DNA of 64,000 nucleotides, from the NCBI RefSeq assembly GCF_000217715.1, contig NC_015666.1, positions 1,066,270-1,130,269 on the forward strand, written 5' to 3'. The position numbers and the translations under genes are program-made. Source of the DNA: Halopiger xanaduensis SH-6. GTDB taxonomy: Archaea > Halobacteriota > Halobacteria > Halobacteriales > Natrialbaceae. The notes beneath the pieces were generated by a model. The model made no database searches and was not told where the DNA came from. It saw nothing but the letters and a program-made list of their open reading frames with translations. Shown in pieces: positions 48,208 to 57,108 of this stretch (its first letter is position 1; every line of letters starts with the position of its first letter).

Positions 48208-50172
48208 ATGAGCGGGAGCGGCGTCGATTGGGAGGAGGACGACCCGTTCGAGGAGCAACGCGAAGAGATCGAGAACCCGATGAAGCGCCTGTTCCTCGAG
48301 TACGGGCGCGACTACGCGTTTCCCGCGATCGTCGGGATCCTCGCGAGCACCGTCGCCCGCATCCTCGATCTGTTGCCGCCGATCATGCTGGCGGTCGCGC
48401 TCGACGCGGTGTTTCGCAACGAAGTCGACAGCTACGCCGGTGCGCTGCCCTTCGGCGGCGGGCTGGTCGAACCGTACATTCCCGCGACGCAGCTCGGGCA
48501 GTTCTACCTGACTATCGGCGTCATCGCCGGCGCCTTCTTCTTCGGCGCGACGTTCCACTGGCTTCGCAACTGGGGCTTCAACGCCTTCGCCCAGAATATC
48601 CAGCACGACATCCGGACCGACACCTACGACAAGATGCAGCGGCTGAACATGGACTTCTTCGCCGACAAGCAGACCGGCGAGATGATGTCGATCCTCTCGA
48701 ACGACGTCAACCGCCTCGAGCGCTTCTTGAACGACGGGATGAACTCCCTGTTCCGGATGGCGGTGATGATCGTCGGGATCGGCGTCATCCTCTTCGCCTA
48801 CAACTGGCAACTCGCGTTAGTGGCGCTGCTCCCGGTGCCGCTGATCGCCGGGTTCACCTACCTGTTCGTCAAGATCATCCAGCCGAAGTACGCCGCCGTC
48901 CGCTCGACCGTCGGCAAGGTCAACTCCCGCCTCGAGAACAACCTCGGCGGGATCCAGGTGATCAAGTCGAGCACCACCGAGGAGTACGAGTCCGAGCGCG
49001 TCGAGGACGTTTCACAGGACTACTTCGACGCCAACTGGGACGCCATCGAGACCCGGATCAAGTTCTTCCCAGGGCTGCGCGTCCTCGCGGGGATCGGCTT
49101 CGTCGTCACGTTCCTCGTCGGCGGCCTGTGGGTCTTCCAGGGGCCGCCCGGTCCCTTCACCGGCACGCTGAGCGAGGGCGAGTTCGTCGTCTTCATCCTC
49201 TACACGCAGCGGTTCATCTGGCCCATGGCGCAGTTCGGGCAGATCATCAACATGTACCAGCGCGCCCGCGCCTCCTCGGCGCGCATGTTCGGCCTGATGG
49301 ACGAACCGAACCTCGTCGGGGAGAACCCCGACGCGGCCGACCTCGAGGTGTCGGCGGGGCGCGTCGAGTACGACCGCGTCACGTTCGGCTACGACGACGA
49401 GGAGACGATCGTCGACGACATCGACTTCACCGTCGCGGGCGGCGAGACGCTGGCGCTGGTCGGGCCCACGGGCGCGGGCAAGTCGACCGTCCTCAAACTC
49501 CTGTTGCGGATGTACGACGTCGACGAAGGCGCGATCACCGTCGACGGCCAGGACATCCGCGACGTGACCCTCGAGAGCCTCCGCGACTCGATCGGCTACG
49601 TCAGCCAGGACACGTTCCTCTTCTACGGCACCGTCGAGGAGAACATCAAGTACGGCACCTTCGACGCCGACCGCGAGGACGTCGTCGAGGCTGCGAAGAT
49701 GGCCGAAGCCCACGATTTCATCCAGAACCTGCCCGACGGCTACGACACCGAGGTCGGCGAGCGCGGCGTCAAACTCTCCGGCGGGCAGCGCCAGCGCATC
49801 TCGATCGCCCGCGCGATCCTCAAGGACCCAGACATCCTCGTGTTAGACGAGGCGACCAGCGACGTCGACACCGAGACCGAGATGCTCATCCAGCGCTCGA
49901 TCGACGAACTCGCCGAGGACCGGACCACGTTCGCCATCGCCCACCGGCTTTCGACGATCCGCGACGCCGATCAGATACTCGTCCTCGAGGACGGCGAAAT
50001 CGTCGAACGCGGCACGCACGGGGAACTGCTGGAAAACGAAGGTCTGTACTCGCACCTCTGGGGCGTGCAGGCCGGCGAGATCGACGAACTCCCCCAGGAG
50101 TTCATCGAGCGCGCCCAGCGCCGGCAGGCGCGGACGGAAGTGGACGCCGACGTCGGCGACGATGACGACTGA
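48208..50172 (+). CDS. ABC exporter half-transporter (TMD-NBD), second paralogue
   Basis: 654 residues. Six TM helices in about 1-320 with WLRNWGFNAFAQNIQHDIRTDTYDKMQRLNMDFF, then Walker A GPTGAGKST (about 419), Q-loop SQDTFLFYGT, signature LSGGQRQR (about 524), Walker B ILVLDEATS with catalytic Glu and switch AIAHRLST. It is clearly a paralogue of the exporter at 43741-45723 (same NNLGGIQVIKS.., DVDEGAI.. segments). The two could work as a heterodimer or as separate homodimers; both have intact ATPase sites. Its start is 76 bases after the DUF192 gene. Confidence 0.93.
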   Translation: MSGSGVDWEEDDPFEEQREEIENPMKRLFLEYGRDYAFPAIVGILASTVARILDLLPPIMLAVALDAVFRNEVDSYAGALPFGGGLVEPYIPATQLGQFYLTIGVIAGAFFFGATFHWLRNWGFNAFAQNIQHDIRTDTYDKMQRLNMDFFADKQTGEMMSILSNDVNRLERFLNDGMNSLFRMAVMIVGIGVILFAYNWQLALVALLPVPLIAGFTYLFVKIIQPKYAAVRSTVGKVNSRLENNLGGIQVIKSSTTEEYESERVEDVSQDYFDANWDAIETRIKFFPGLRVLAGIGFVVTFLVGGLWVFQGPPGPFTGTLSEGEFVVFILYTQRFIWPMAQFGQIINMYQRARASSARMFGLMDEPNLVGENPDAADLEVSAGRVEYDRVTFGYDDEETIVDDIDFTVAGGETLALVGPTGAGKSTVLKLLLRMYDVDEGAITVDGQDIRDVTLESLRDSIGYVSQDTFLFYGTVEENIKYGTFDADREDVVEAAKMAEAHDFIQNLPDGYDTEVGERGVKLSGGQRQRISIARAILKDPDILVLDEATSDVDTETEMLIQRSIDELAEDRTTFAIAHRLSTIRDADQILVLEDGEIVERGTHGELLENEGLYSHLWGVQAGEIDELPQEFIERAQRRQARTEVDADVGDDDD

Positions 50173-50198
50173 CGACGGTCGCGGTCGGCACCCCTCCG

Positions 50199-50546
50199 TT
50201 AGAACGACTCCTGTTCCTCCTGGCCGCCCTGCTCCGGAGCACCCTCGTCCTGTCGCTGTTCGCCCGACGCCGGCGGCGTCCGGTCGCTGTAATTTTTCCG
50301 CCCGATCGCGTCGTCGCTGACCATGTTCATGATCGACTGCTCGACTTCGCCGTAATCCTGGTACTCGTCTTCGTTCATCGGACCGATGAGGTCCTCGAGG
50401 GTCATCGTCTCCTCGCCGCCCATCCCGACCTCCTCGTCGCCGTACTTCTCGAGCAGATCGTCCTGGCTGATCGGATACTCCTGATTCCGGAGTTCGTCGC
50501 CGAGGTCGCCGAGTTCGACGCCGAGTTCGCGATCTTCGTCTGGCAT
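50199..50546 (-). CDS. DUF5789 family protein
   Basis: 115 residues, from the ATG at 50546. LGVELGDLGDELRNQEYPISQDDLLEKYGDEEVGMGGEETMTLEDLIGP, followed by IMNMVSDDAIGRKNYSDR, matches the Halobacteria-specific DUF5789 pattern as I remember it. The fold is probably a small helical bundle, with a Gln/Glu-rich tail. Very acidic. Convergent with the second ABC exporter. No function is known for the family. Confidence 0.8.
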   Translation of the reverse strand: MPDEDRELGVELGDLGDELRNQEYPISQDDLLEKYGDEEVGMGGEETMTLEDLIGPMNEDEYQDYGEVEQSIMNMVSDDAIGRKNYSDRTPPASGEQRQDEGAPEQGGQEEQESF

Positions 50547-50683
50547 ACCCGAGGATACGTCAACGGACCGGAAACCGGTTGACCCTGCGTTCGCCACGAA
50601 CGGAGCCGACTACCGCCTGCGGTTCCTGCGGATCGATCCGGGCTACCGACGGTTTCATGTCCGCGCGCTCGGAGTACTCGCGC

Positions 50684-51427
50684 ATGGATCTACGCGCCGC
50701 GACGTGGACGGACGTTCGCGACTGCGACTCCGATCTCGCGGTCGTCCCCGTCGGTAGCACGGAACAGCACGGCCCCCACGCACCGCTCGGAACCGACGTC
50801 CTGACCGCCGAGGCGATCGCCGACGCCGGCTGCGACCGAATCGACCGCGAGGTCGTCCGGGCGCCGGCGGTTCCCGTCGGTATCGCCGAGGAACACCGCC
50901 AGTTCCCCGGGACGATGTGGGTTTCGGAGGACACGTTCCGAAACTACGTCCGCGAGGCCGTCGAGAGCCTCGCCCATCACGGCTTCGACCGCGTCGTCAT
51001 CGTCAACGGCCACGGCGGCAACGTCGACGCCCTGCGGGAGGTCGGCGGGACGATCACGCGCAGCGCCGACACCGACGCCTACGCCGTCCCCTTCACCTGG
51101 TTCGAGGCCGTCGGCGAGCACGCGAGCGACATGGGTCACGGCGGCCCCCTCGAGACGGCCCTCCTCCGACACCTCGAGCCGGACCTGGTCCGCGAGGATC
51201 GCATCGAGGAGGCGCAGGCCGGCGCCGCCGATCGGTGGGGTGAGTGGGTCAGCTACGCGAATCTGGCCTACGATTCGGCGGAATTCACGGAAAACGGCGT
51301 GGTCGGCGACCCCGACGACGGCGACGCACGACGGGGCGAAGAACTGCTCGAGCTGGCGGCGGACGCGCTGGCCCGGCTGCTCGAGGCGGTCGCCGAGCGC
51401 GACGTCTCGCGACCCGAGCGGCGGTAG
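50684..51427 (+). CDS. Creatininase-family amidohydrolase, possible ArfB-like deformylase
   Basis: 247 residues. Metal-site motifs of the creatininase fold: VPVGSTEQHGPHAPLGTD (Glu and His), IVNGHGGNVDALRE (His and Asn), and ASDMGHGGPLETALLRHLEPDLV (His, Glu). In archaea, members make creatinine hydrolysis unlikely; one (ArfB) removes the formyl group from a riboflavin/F420 precursor. That is a plausible role here but not provable from sequence. An in-frame ATG at 50657 would add 9 residues; the homologous region starts at MDLRAATWTDV. Confidence 0.85.
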   Translation: MDLRAATWTDVRDCDSDLAVVPVGSTEQHGPHAPLGTDVLTAEAIADAGCDRIDREVVRAPAVPVGIAEEHRQFPGTMWVSEDTFRNYVREAVESLAHHGFDRVVIVNGHGGNVDALREVGGTITRSADTDAYAVPFTWFEAVGEHASDMGHGGPLETALLRHLEPDLVREDRIEEAQAGAADRWGEWVSYANLAYDSAEFTENGVVGDPDDGDARRGEELLELAADALARLLEAVAERDVSRPERR

Positions 51428-51524
51428 CCGCGGTCGACGCCGCTACGGGACTCGAGCGGGCGCGGATGAACCTGACGGGTGGCCGGCGACCGAGACGGTT
51501 CGGTACGTCGATCGGAAGGGCAGG

Positions 51525-51995
51525 TTACTCCTCGTCTTCGTCGTCCTCGGACTCGGCGTCGGCCTCCTCTGTTTCGTCTTCCGCGTCGTCACCGTCGTCG
51601 CTCGGGCCTGCGTCCTCGAGCGTGCCGCGAAGCGCCGGAATCGTCGAGGTGAGTTCGCCCACCTGCTCGCCGGCCGCCGAGATGTCTTCGATGGCTTCCT
51701 CGAGGTCGGCGATCTCCGCCTCTAAGTCGTCGGCGTCCTCGAAGGCGTCGGCGCGCTGGCCCATGGTGAACCACTTCTTGGCGTCGCGGAGGTGGTCCTC
51801 GGCGTCGCCGGCGTCCAGCGCGGAGTTGAGACCGTTGAGCACGCCCAGCACGTTGTCGGCGTCGGCTTCCCAGACGTCGTCGGCGTCGGGTAGTGCCGCC
51901 CAGGCCTCGGCCAGCGAGGATTCGACGTCCTCGCGCATTTCGTTGGCTGCTTCGCCGAACAGTTCCTCGTCGTCGCCGAACGTCGCTTGGCTCAT
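51525..51995 (-). CDS. DUF5790 family protein
   Basis: 156 residues. MSQATFGDDEELFGEAANEMREDVESSLAEAWAALPD starts a mostly helical domain, with VLGVLNGLNSALDAGDAEDHLRDAKKWFTMGQRADAF in the centre; this is the DUF5790 pattern in Halobacteria as I recall. The last about 35 residues are a Glu/Asp tract, disordered. No catalytic residues or metal sites. The gene is convergent with the creatininase-family gene. Confidence 0.78.
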   Translation of the reverse strand: MSQATFGDDEELFGEAANEMREDVESSLAEAWAALPDADDVWEADADNVLGVLNGLNSALDAGDAEDHLRDAKKWFTMGQRADAFEDADDLEAEIADLEEAIEDISAAGEQVGELTSTIPALRGTLEDAGPSDDGDDAEDETEEADAESEDDEDEE

Positions 51996-52166
51996 GTGTC
52001 CACCTTCACGGGGCCCGAGGTTAAAAGGTCGCCCGAAAGTGAAAGTGAAACCGGGGTCGTGAGGGTCGATACGCGCCGAACGGCAAGGTAATTTCGAAAG
52101 CCTTCTCGAGGGTCGATCGGATCGACAGTCGATCGTTCGACCGTCGGCCGATCAGCCGGCGGCGCG

Positions 52167-52535
52167 CTAGTTCGCGTCGGCGTCGCGAACCGAGACCACC
52201 GTCATCAGCGGGTAGCCGTCCTCCATCGCCATCCGCGTGACGACCTCGCAGCCCTCGTAGTCGACGACGATCTCCACCTCGAGGAAGCGGCCCGTCAGTT
52301 CGGTGTAGTCGGCGGCCGAGTCGGCGAGTTCGGCCTCGAGGGCGTCGCGCTGCACCTCGACGGTGACGTCGGTACAGTGGGGCTGGTTCTCGATGGCCTC
52401 CTCCATGGCGGTCTCGATGCTCGCGGCGCTGTGGGGCGAGAGCGGGGTGCCCGCGAACTGGTGGTAGAGCGTGCCGAACTTGATGCCGGCCTCGAAGCAG
52501 GCGGCTTCGCCGGTGGTCGGCGCGGTGTCCGTCAT
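52167..52535 (-). CDS. mptD: Archaeal dihydroneopterin aldolase (MptD-like)
   Basis: 122 residues from ATG 52535. ACFEAGIKFGTLYHQFAGTPLSPHSAASIETAMEEAIENQP is the signature of the archaeal DUF372/MptD family, which is unrelated to bacterial FolB. It cleaves 7,8-dihydroneopterin to 6-hydroxymethyl-dihydropterin for tetrahydromethanopterin or folate cofactors. Length agrees with the Methanocaldococcus enzyme. Haloarchaea use folates, so the product should feed that pathway. The C-terminal strand ends PLMTVVSVRDA. Confidence 0.85.
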   Translation of the reverse strand: MTDTAPTTGEAACFEAGIKFGTLYHQFAGTPLSPHSAASIETAMEEAIENQPHCTDVTVEVQRDALEAELADSAADYTELTGRFLEVEIVVDYEGCEVVTRMAMEDGYPLMTVVSVRDADAN

Positions 52536-52696
52536 ACGGGTGTCCTCGCGTGCGGCCGGCAAGGGGGTTCCGGTCCCGATTCCTCGGCCCCGGTCCCCGT
52601 CCGCTCGAGTGCTCTGTGACGCGCGTGTCAGCGACGACCGTGCCGGCGTGGAACCGCATGGTACTTATCGCCGCTTTCCCTTCCACCGAACAACGA

Positions 52697-53440
52697 ATGG
52701 CACAGTCAGTCCTGCTCACGGGGGCTGCGGGGCGGGTCGGAGACGCCATCCTCGGGGGCCTCGCAGACGAGTACGAGTGGCGATTACTGGATCGAGATCC
52801 GCCGACGGAGGACTACCCTGGCGAGTTCGTCGTCGCGGATATCACCGACGACGAGGCCGTCCGCGAGGCGATGGAGGGAATCGACGCCGTGATCCACCTC
52901 GCCGGCGACCCGCGTCCGGACGCGCCGTGGGACAGCGTCCTGACGAACAACATCGACGGCACGCAGACCGTCTTCGAGGCCGCCGTCGACGCCGGCGTCG
53001 AGAAGGTCGCGTTCGCCTCCTCGAACCACGCCGTCGGCCACTACGAGACCGAGGAACGGACCCCCGAGATGTACCGCGCGGACGACGACTACCTGCTCGA
53101 CGGCACCGAACTCCCCCGGCCGGGCAACCTCTACGGCGTCTCGAAGGCCGCCGGCGAGTCGCTGGGCCGGTACTACCACGACGAACACGACCTCTCGGTC
53201 GTCTGCGTCCGGATCGGCAACCTCACCGAGGACCACCCGCCGATCGACTACGAGCGCGGCCAGGCGATGTGGCTCTCCTACCGCGACTGTGCCCGCCTCT
53301 TCGACCGCTGTCTCTCGGCCGACTACGGCTACGAAATCGTCTACGGTATCTCCGACAACGATCGCAAGTACTACTCCATCGACCGCGCTCGAGCGGTGCT
53401 CGGCTACGAGCCTCAGGACAACTCCGCGCGCCACGACTGA
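52697..53440 (+). CDS. azf: SDR-type NAD-dependent sugar dehydrogenase, Azf-like glucose-6-phosphate dehydrogenase
   Basis: 247 residues. Extended-SDR features: nucleotide-binding LLTGAAGRVGDAILGGL, DRDPPTED, adenine pocket VVADITDD, active-site SSNHAVG and YGVSKAAGE (YxxxK). The whole-length pattern, including APWDSVLTNNIDGTQTVFEA and LPRPGNLYGVSK..YYHDEHDLSVVCVRIGN, agrees with my memory of the Haloferax archaeal zwischenferment (Azf), an NAD-dependent glucose-6-phosphate dehydrogenase of the oxidative pentose route. The related uronate dehydrogenases are the main alternative. Confidence 0.82.
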   Translation: MAQSVLLTGAAGRVGDAILGGLADEYEWRLLDRDPPTEDYPGEFVVADITDDEAVREAMEGIDAVIHLAGDPRPDAPWDSVLTNNIDGTQTVFEAAVDAGVEKVAFASSNHAVGHYETEERTPEMYRADDDYLLDGTELPRPGNLYGVSKAAGESLGRYYHDEHDLSVVCVRIGNLTEDHPPIDYERGQAMWLSYRDCARLFDRCLSADYGYEIVYGISDNDRKYYSIDRARAVLGYEPQDNSARHD

Positions 53441-53567
53441 CTCGCTTTTATTCCCGCCAGCCGCGTCTATCGAACGTCAGGCGCCAAAATAACCCGTCCG
53501 ACTCGGGTTCGACGACGATTCCCGTCGGACGTCTCGAGATGGGTTCGTTCGTCCTCTTCGTCGGACG

Positions 53568-53687
53568 TTACGCGTCCTCGAGCGCGCACGCGGGACTGCA
53601 GAACTCGCGGTCGGCCGCGTTCGCGTCGGGGTATGCCTTGAACTCGTCACCACACTCGTTGCACGTGACGGAAACGAAGTCGGACAT
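53568..53687 (-). CDS. 39-residue zinc-finger microprotein
   Basis: Reading the minus strand from ATG 53687 gives MSDFVSVTCNECGDEFKAYP and on to a stop at 53568. Cysteines form CNEC..CSPAC, a treble-clef or rubredoxin-like CxxC..CxxxC pair with DREF before the second pair. Haloarchaeal genomes encode many such small zinc-finger proteins that affect biofilm or stress traits; this one resembles that class. It is too short for most gene finders. The stop is 127 bases from the azf stop, and the two are convergent. Confidence 0.75.
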   Translation of the reverse strand: MSDFVSVTCNECGDEFKAYPDANAADREFCSPACALEDA

Positions 53688-53752
53688 AGCTCAGTTTGTA
53701 ATTCGGGTTTCCGGTAGGAAAACGTACTGACTTCCGCTGAGCCCAAGGCTGG

Positions 53753-54367
53753 TTAAAACAGCCCCTCGACGTCCGACTCTCGCGCGGCCCGCCGATCGAC
53801 GTGCTGGCTGAGCCGCTGGAAGACGATTCCTCGAGCGTCGGCCTCGCGGACGAAGTCGAACAGCAGGGAGATGAATCGGCTGTCGTCGTCGCCCGCGGCC
53901 AGATCCCGCTGTGCGTACTCGCACGCGCGTTCGATCGGGTCCTCGTCGTACCCCAGTTCGTCGGCGATGACGGGTGCGGCGACGATCGTTGCCTCGAGAT
54001 CGAGCGTCGACAGTCGGGGCACCTCGCCGTCGTGCTCGAGTCGCACTGGCGGCCGGCGCTCGATCACCTCCGGGTCGGCCGCGAGCGCGCCGAGGTACCC
54101 GCGGATCGGCTCGAGATGCAGGTCGCGGTAGTCTCCGGGGAGCCCCTCGAGGTACTCGCCGGCGCTTTCTGCCAGTCCGACGGCACCCACCCAGTTGCGC
54201 TCGTGAGCGTGGTGGACCGCGGCGGCGAGTTGAATCAGGCCGTGGAGCAGCCGCTCGTCGTCGGTCCCGTCTTCGCACTCGAGCCACCGGTCCTCCCAGG
54301 CGTCGTGGGCGGCGTGGTAGTAGCCGTCGTTGTAGATGGCGGCGCCGGCCCGGAGCTGGTTGCGCAT
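53753..54367 (-). CDS. DUF309 family protein
   Basis: 204 residues from the first good ATG (54367). YNDGYYHAAHDAWEDRWLECEDGTDDERLLHGLIQLAAAVHHAHERNWVGAVGL is the DUF309 signature (ExHExxExxW and LIQxAAAxHH). The rest is acidic and of unclear fold, ending in FDFVREADARGIVFQRL. A helical extension upstream (LHRLQRRVRDVLESRVP) is open in frame and might begin at a TTG near 54438, so the N-terminus is not certain. Function unknown. Confidence 0.8.
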   Translation of the reverse strand: MRNQLRAGAAIYNDGYYHAAHDAWEDRWLECEDGTDDERLLHGLIQLAAAVHHAHERNWVGAVGLAESAGEYLEGLPGDYRDLHLEPIRGYLGALAADPEVIERRPPVRLEHDGEVPRLSTLDLEATIVAAPVIADELGYDEDPIERACEYAQRDLAAGDDDSRFISLLFDFVREADARGIVFQRLSQHVDRRAARESDVEGLF

Positions 54368-54723
54368 ACCCGTGGTTGGGACTCGAGACTCGAGAACGTC
54401 ACGGACGCGGCGCTGCAGTCGATGCAACGTCGCTGTATCGACTTCGACAGTAGTGCGTCGCCGTCGAGGGGGATGGGGTATAAAAAGTGCCGGATACGTG
54501 CCGCCTCCGGCGGGGCGGGCAGACAACTGTCGAAACGGGGAGCGGGACGCCGAGCATCCCGACCGGTTATTCGCCGCCACCGGTCAAGGCGGTACCTGAT
54601 GCAAGGCCGGAATCACCCATTAGTATGGGCCCGGTTCCGTCTCTAGGCACCGGCAACGACGAGCGTAAACGCCGTCTAATAGGTTCGTTCGCTCGAGTTA
54701 CCCTCAATTCAGTTCCGACAGCG
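54368..54723. other. Intergenic stretch between DUF309 gene and aminopeptidase
   Basis: No supported gene in its right-hand two thirds. TATAAAAA at about 54479-54486 reads TTTTTATA on the minus strand and may be the TATA box of the DUF309 gene, with a leader of about 85 bases unless translation begins upstream at a TTG. Confidence 0.4.
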
Positions 54724-55821
54724 CTACTCCTCGAAGCCGTCCTCCCACCGGAACTGCCCGTTCCGTTGGACGACGTCGCCGTCGATTTCGATCCGCGAAT
54801 CCTCGCTCATGTCGGTGATCATGTCGACGTGGACCGCCGACTCGTTGCCCGACTCGCCCTCCGGGAGGCAGGCGTCGTAGGCCCGACCGAGCGCCAGGTG
54901 GACCGTCTCGCCCATCTTCTCGTCGAAGAGGATGTTGTCCGTGTATTGGTCGATACCGCGGTTCATCCCGATACCGAGTTCACCCAGCCGTCGGGCACCG
55001 TCGTCGGTCTCGAGGATTTCGCTGATCACCTCTTCGCCCTGTTCGGCGCCGTAATCGACGACCTCGCCGTCGTCGAACTCGAGGCGGACGTTGCGGACGG
55101 CCTCGCCGCGCAGCGTCATCGGGACGTCGAAGGTGACCTCGCCCTCGGTGGCATAGGGCGCGGTGAAGACCTCGCCGCTGGGGAGGTTGTGCGAGTCGTA
55201 GGCGACCGAGGCGGCGCTGTTGACCGCGGTGCGGTCATCGATCGCCATCGTGAGGTCGGTGCCGTCGGAGACGAGTCGAACTTCCGAACCGGCGTCGAGC
55301 AGGTCCTTCATGTTCGCCATCTCGTCGGCCAGCGACTCCCAGTCGCGCAGGATGGCGTCGTAGGCAAAGTCCTGGTACTCCTCGTAGGCCATGTTGGCCT
55401 GCTGGGCGAGCGACCGCGTCGGGTGGACCGTCGAGACCCACCGCGCGTCGAAGCGCGCCTCGCGGATCTCCGTGCGGGCGTTGCTGTAGGCCCGCCGGGT
55501 GTCGCCCGGCACGTCGGCCGTCGCGCTCGTGTTCCGGCCGCCGCCCAGCGAGAGGTAGACGTCCGCGTTCTCGAACAGCGCGCGCTCGTGGGCCGGATTC
55601 TCGTCGAAGTCGCCGTCGTGGGCCCGCAGGTACGCGCGCGTGATCTCCCCGGATCCGTAGGTCGCGAGCAGGTTCGCGCCCCGCTCGCCGAGCTTCTCGG
55701 CGACGGCGACGGCGAGTTCGTGGGCGTCGGGTCCGACCGAGAGAACGACGTCGTCCCCCGCTTCGACTCGAGCGCTCCAGTCGACCAGTACGTCGGCGTG
55801 TTCGCGGACGCGTTCGTCCAT
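54724..55821 (-). CDS. M29-family aminopeptidase (AmpS/AP-T type)
   Basis: 365 residues from ATG 55821. The M29 pattern is visible in DVVLSVGPDAHELAVAVAEKLGERGANLL, TAPYATEGEVTFDVPM, GEEVISEILETDDGARRLGELGIGMNRGID, ILFDEKMGETVHLALGRAYDACL and SAVHVDMITDMSEDSRIEIDG. The metal-binding Glu, Glu, His, His and Asp residues of the family map to E(GEEV), E(GELG), H(TVHLALG), H(AVHVD) and D. It is a cytosolic cobalt or zinc aminopeptidase. The N-terminal MARSRGTG alternative 24 bases upstream is less likely. Confidence 0.9.
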   Translation of the reverse strand: MDERVREHADVLVDWSARVEAGDDVVLSVGPDAHELAVAVAEKLGERGANLLATYGSGEITRAYLRAHDGDFDENPAHERALFENADVYLSLGGGRNTSATADVPGDTRRAYSNARTEIREARFDARWVSTVHPTRSLAQQANMAYEEYQDFAYDAILRDWESLADEMANMKDLLDAGSEVRLVSDGTDLTMAIDDRTAVNSAASVAYDSHNLPSGEVFTAPYATEGEVTFDVPMTLRGEAVRNVRLEFDDGEVVDYGAEQGEEVISEILETDDGARRLGELGIGMNRGIDQYTDNILFDEKMGETVHLALGRAYDACLPEGESGNESAVHVDMITDMSEDSRIEIDGDVVQRNGQFRWEDGFEE

Positions 55822-55905
55822 ACCCGTTCCTCTCGAGCGCGCCACTAAACGCTCTCCGTTCTCGGAACCGGTGCAGAACGAGTAGGATCGACCCGAGCCG
55901 GCAAA

Positions 55906-56631
55906 TCAGGCCGTATGAGCGTCGTCAGGTGCGATTCCCTCTCGAGAGCGGACGAGCGAGACGACGGCGTAGACGATCGGCGTGTCCAGCAGCGCGATCG
56001 CGAACTTCAGCAGGTACTGGCCGACGATCAGCGAGAGCAGGACGTTCGTCGGGAGCACGGCGCCGACGCCGAGTACGGCGGGCGCGATCGCGAACGCGAC
56101 CGAGACGAAGATGACGGTGTCGATCGCCTGGCTGGTCGCCGTCGAACCGATGTTGCGCAGCCAGAGCATCCGCGCGCCGGTCGCCTCGCGAATGCGATGA
56201 AAGACGATCACGTCCCAGTTCTGGCTGACGACGTAGGCCAGCAGGCTCCCGATGACGACGTTCGTCGACGCGCCAAGCGCCGTCTCGAAGGCGCCGGGAT
56301 CGACGCTCGAGGGTGCAGCGGGCGCGGCGATCGTCGACCAGACGAGCGCGAGGACGATAAAGTTCAGCAGGAAACCGACGTTGACGACGATCTGGGCCGC
56401 GCGGCGGCCGTAGAGTTCCGTGTAACAGTCGCTCGCGAGGAACGTGAGCGCGTACGCGAGCGCGGCGCCGGGCAGCGCGAGCTGCGAGCCCGTGACCGGG
56501 AGCGCGAACGGCAGTTCGAACGCGAGCACCTTCGACGCGGTGAGCTGTGCGGTGACGAGCGCCGCGACGAACAGGCCGATCAGCGCGACCTGCGCGATCG
56601 TCGGCGCGGCAGTTGTCCGTGAGCGACTCAT
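55906..56631 (-). CDS. Queuosine precursor transporter (YhhQ/DUF165 family)
   Basis: 241 residues with about six TM helices. Family signatures: ASDCYTELYGRRAAQIVVNVGFLLNFI (the SDxxxExYG motif), VVSQNWDVIVFHRIREATGARMLWLRNIGSTATSQAIDTVIF (fully YhhQ-like), and LLKFAIALLDTPIVYAVVSL. In bacteria the family imports queuosine or preQ0 precursors; in archaea it would supply a precursor for archaeosine in tRNA. It sits in a tRNA-rich chromosome region. The N-terminus is MSRSRTTAAPTIAQVALIGLF. Confidence 0.9.
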   Translation of the reverse strand: MSRSRTTAAPTIAQVALIGLFVAALVTAQLTASKVLAFELPFALPVTGSQLALPGAALAYALTFLASDCYTELYGRRAAQIVVNVGFLLNFIVLALVWSTIAAPAAPSSVDPGAFETALGASTNVVIGSLLAYVVSQNWDVIVFHRIREATGARMLWLRNIGSTATSQAIDTVIFVSVAFAIAPAVLGVGAVLPTNVLLSLIVGQYLLKFAIALLDTPIVYAVVSLVRSREGIAPDDAHTA

Positions 56632-56815
56632 ACCGTCGGCTCGCCGTCGAACGCACCTAAACGATACTATTCGAGTCGGACTCGAGTACGACGTCGTTAC
56701 TCTCGAGTGCGGATCGTAGGGTGACCGAACGATGGCTGCGCGATCATACAACTCGATCGGATTCGCGTTCGAGCCGGGTGTCCCCACTCGAGCGACGGGG
56801 ACTTTTGACCGATCG

Positions 56816-56829
56816 GTCACTATCGAAAT
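56816..56829. promoter_or_regulatory. Isolated perfect 14-bp palindrome
   Basis: TGACCGATCGGTCA reads identically on both strands, about 185 bases from the transporter start and 280 bases from the cold-shock start. It may be an operator for one of these genes or an unannotated transcript. Confidence 0.45.
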
Positions 56830-57075
56830 CGGCGCCCTCATCGCTCATCTCGCGAAATTCTGTTACAGGACGAATCGCCAGTACAGTCGCTACTCGCTCG
56901 AGCGCCCCGGTGGGGGTCGATCGCGGGCGAACTGCAGTTGCTCGCCGGACCGAGTAACGACGTCGTATCGAGTTCGAATACAATCGTTTCCGTCCGATTC
57001 CGTCCCGATCGAGGACTGTTTGCCCAGTTCTATCGAAAATTATCTTCGTTTCAGAATTCTAATTGTAGCACAACT

Positions 57076-57082
57076 GTTATAC
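57076..57082 (+). promoter_or_regulatory. TATA box for the cold-shock gene
   Basis: GTTATAC lies 27 bases before the ATG at 57109, so the mRNA is probably leaderless. An A/T-rich run precedes it. Confidence 0.6.
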
Positions 57083-57108
57083 GTGTGGCCCCGGTTCGTA
57101 CGGTTGCA

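Larger units (their letters stand above)
56632..57108. other. 477-bp intergenic region between transporter and cold-shock gene
   Basis: No supported gene. It contains the perfect 14-bp palindrome TGACCGATCGGTCA at 56816-56829, an A/T-rich stretch from about 57040, and GTTATAC at 57076-57082, which is a TATA box 27 bases before the cold-shock start. A small-RNA gene cannot be excluded. Confidence 0.5.
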
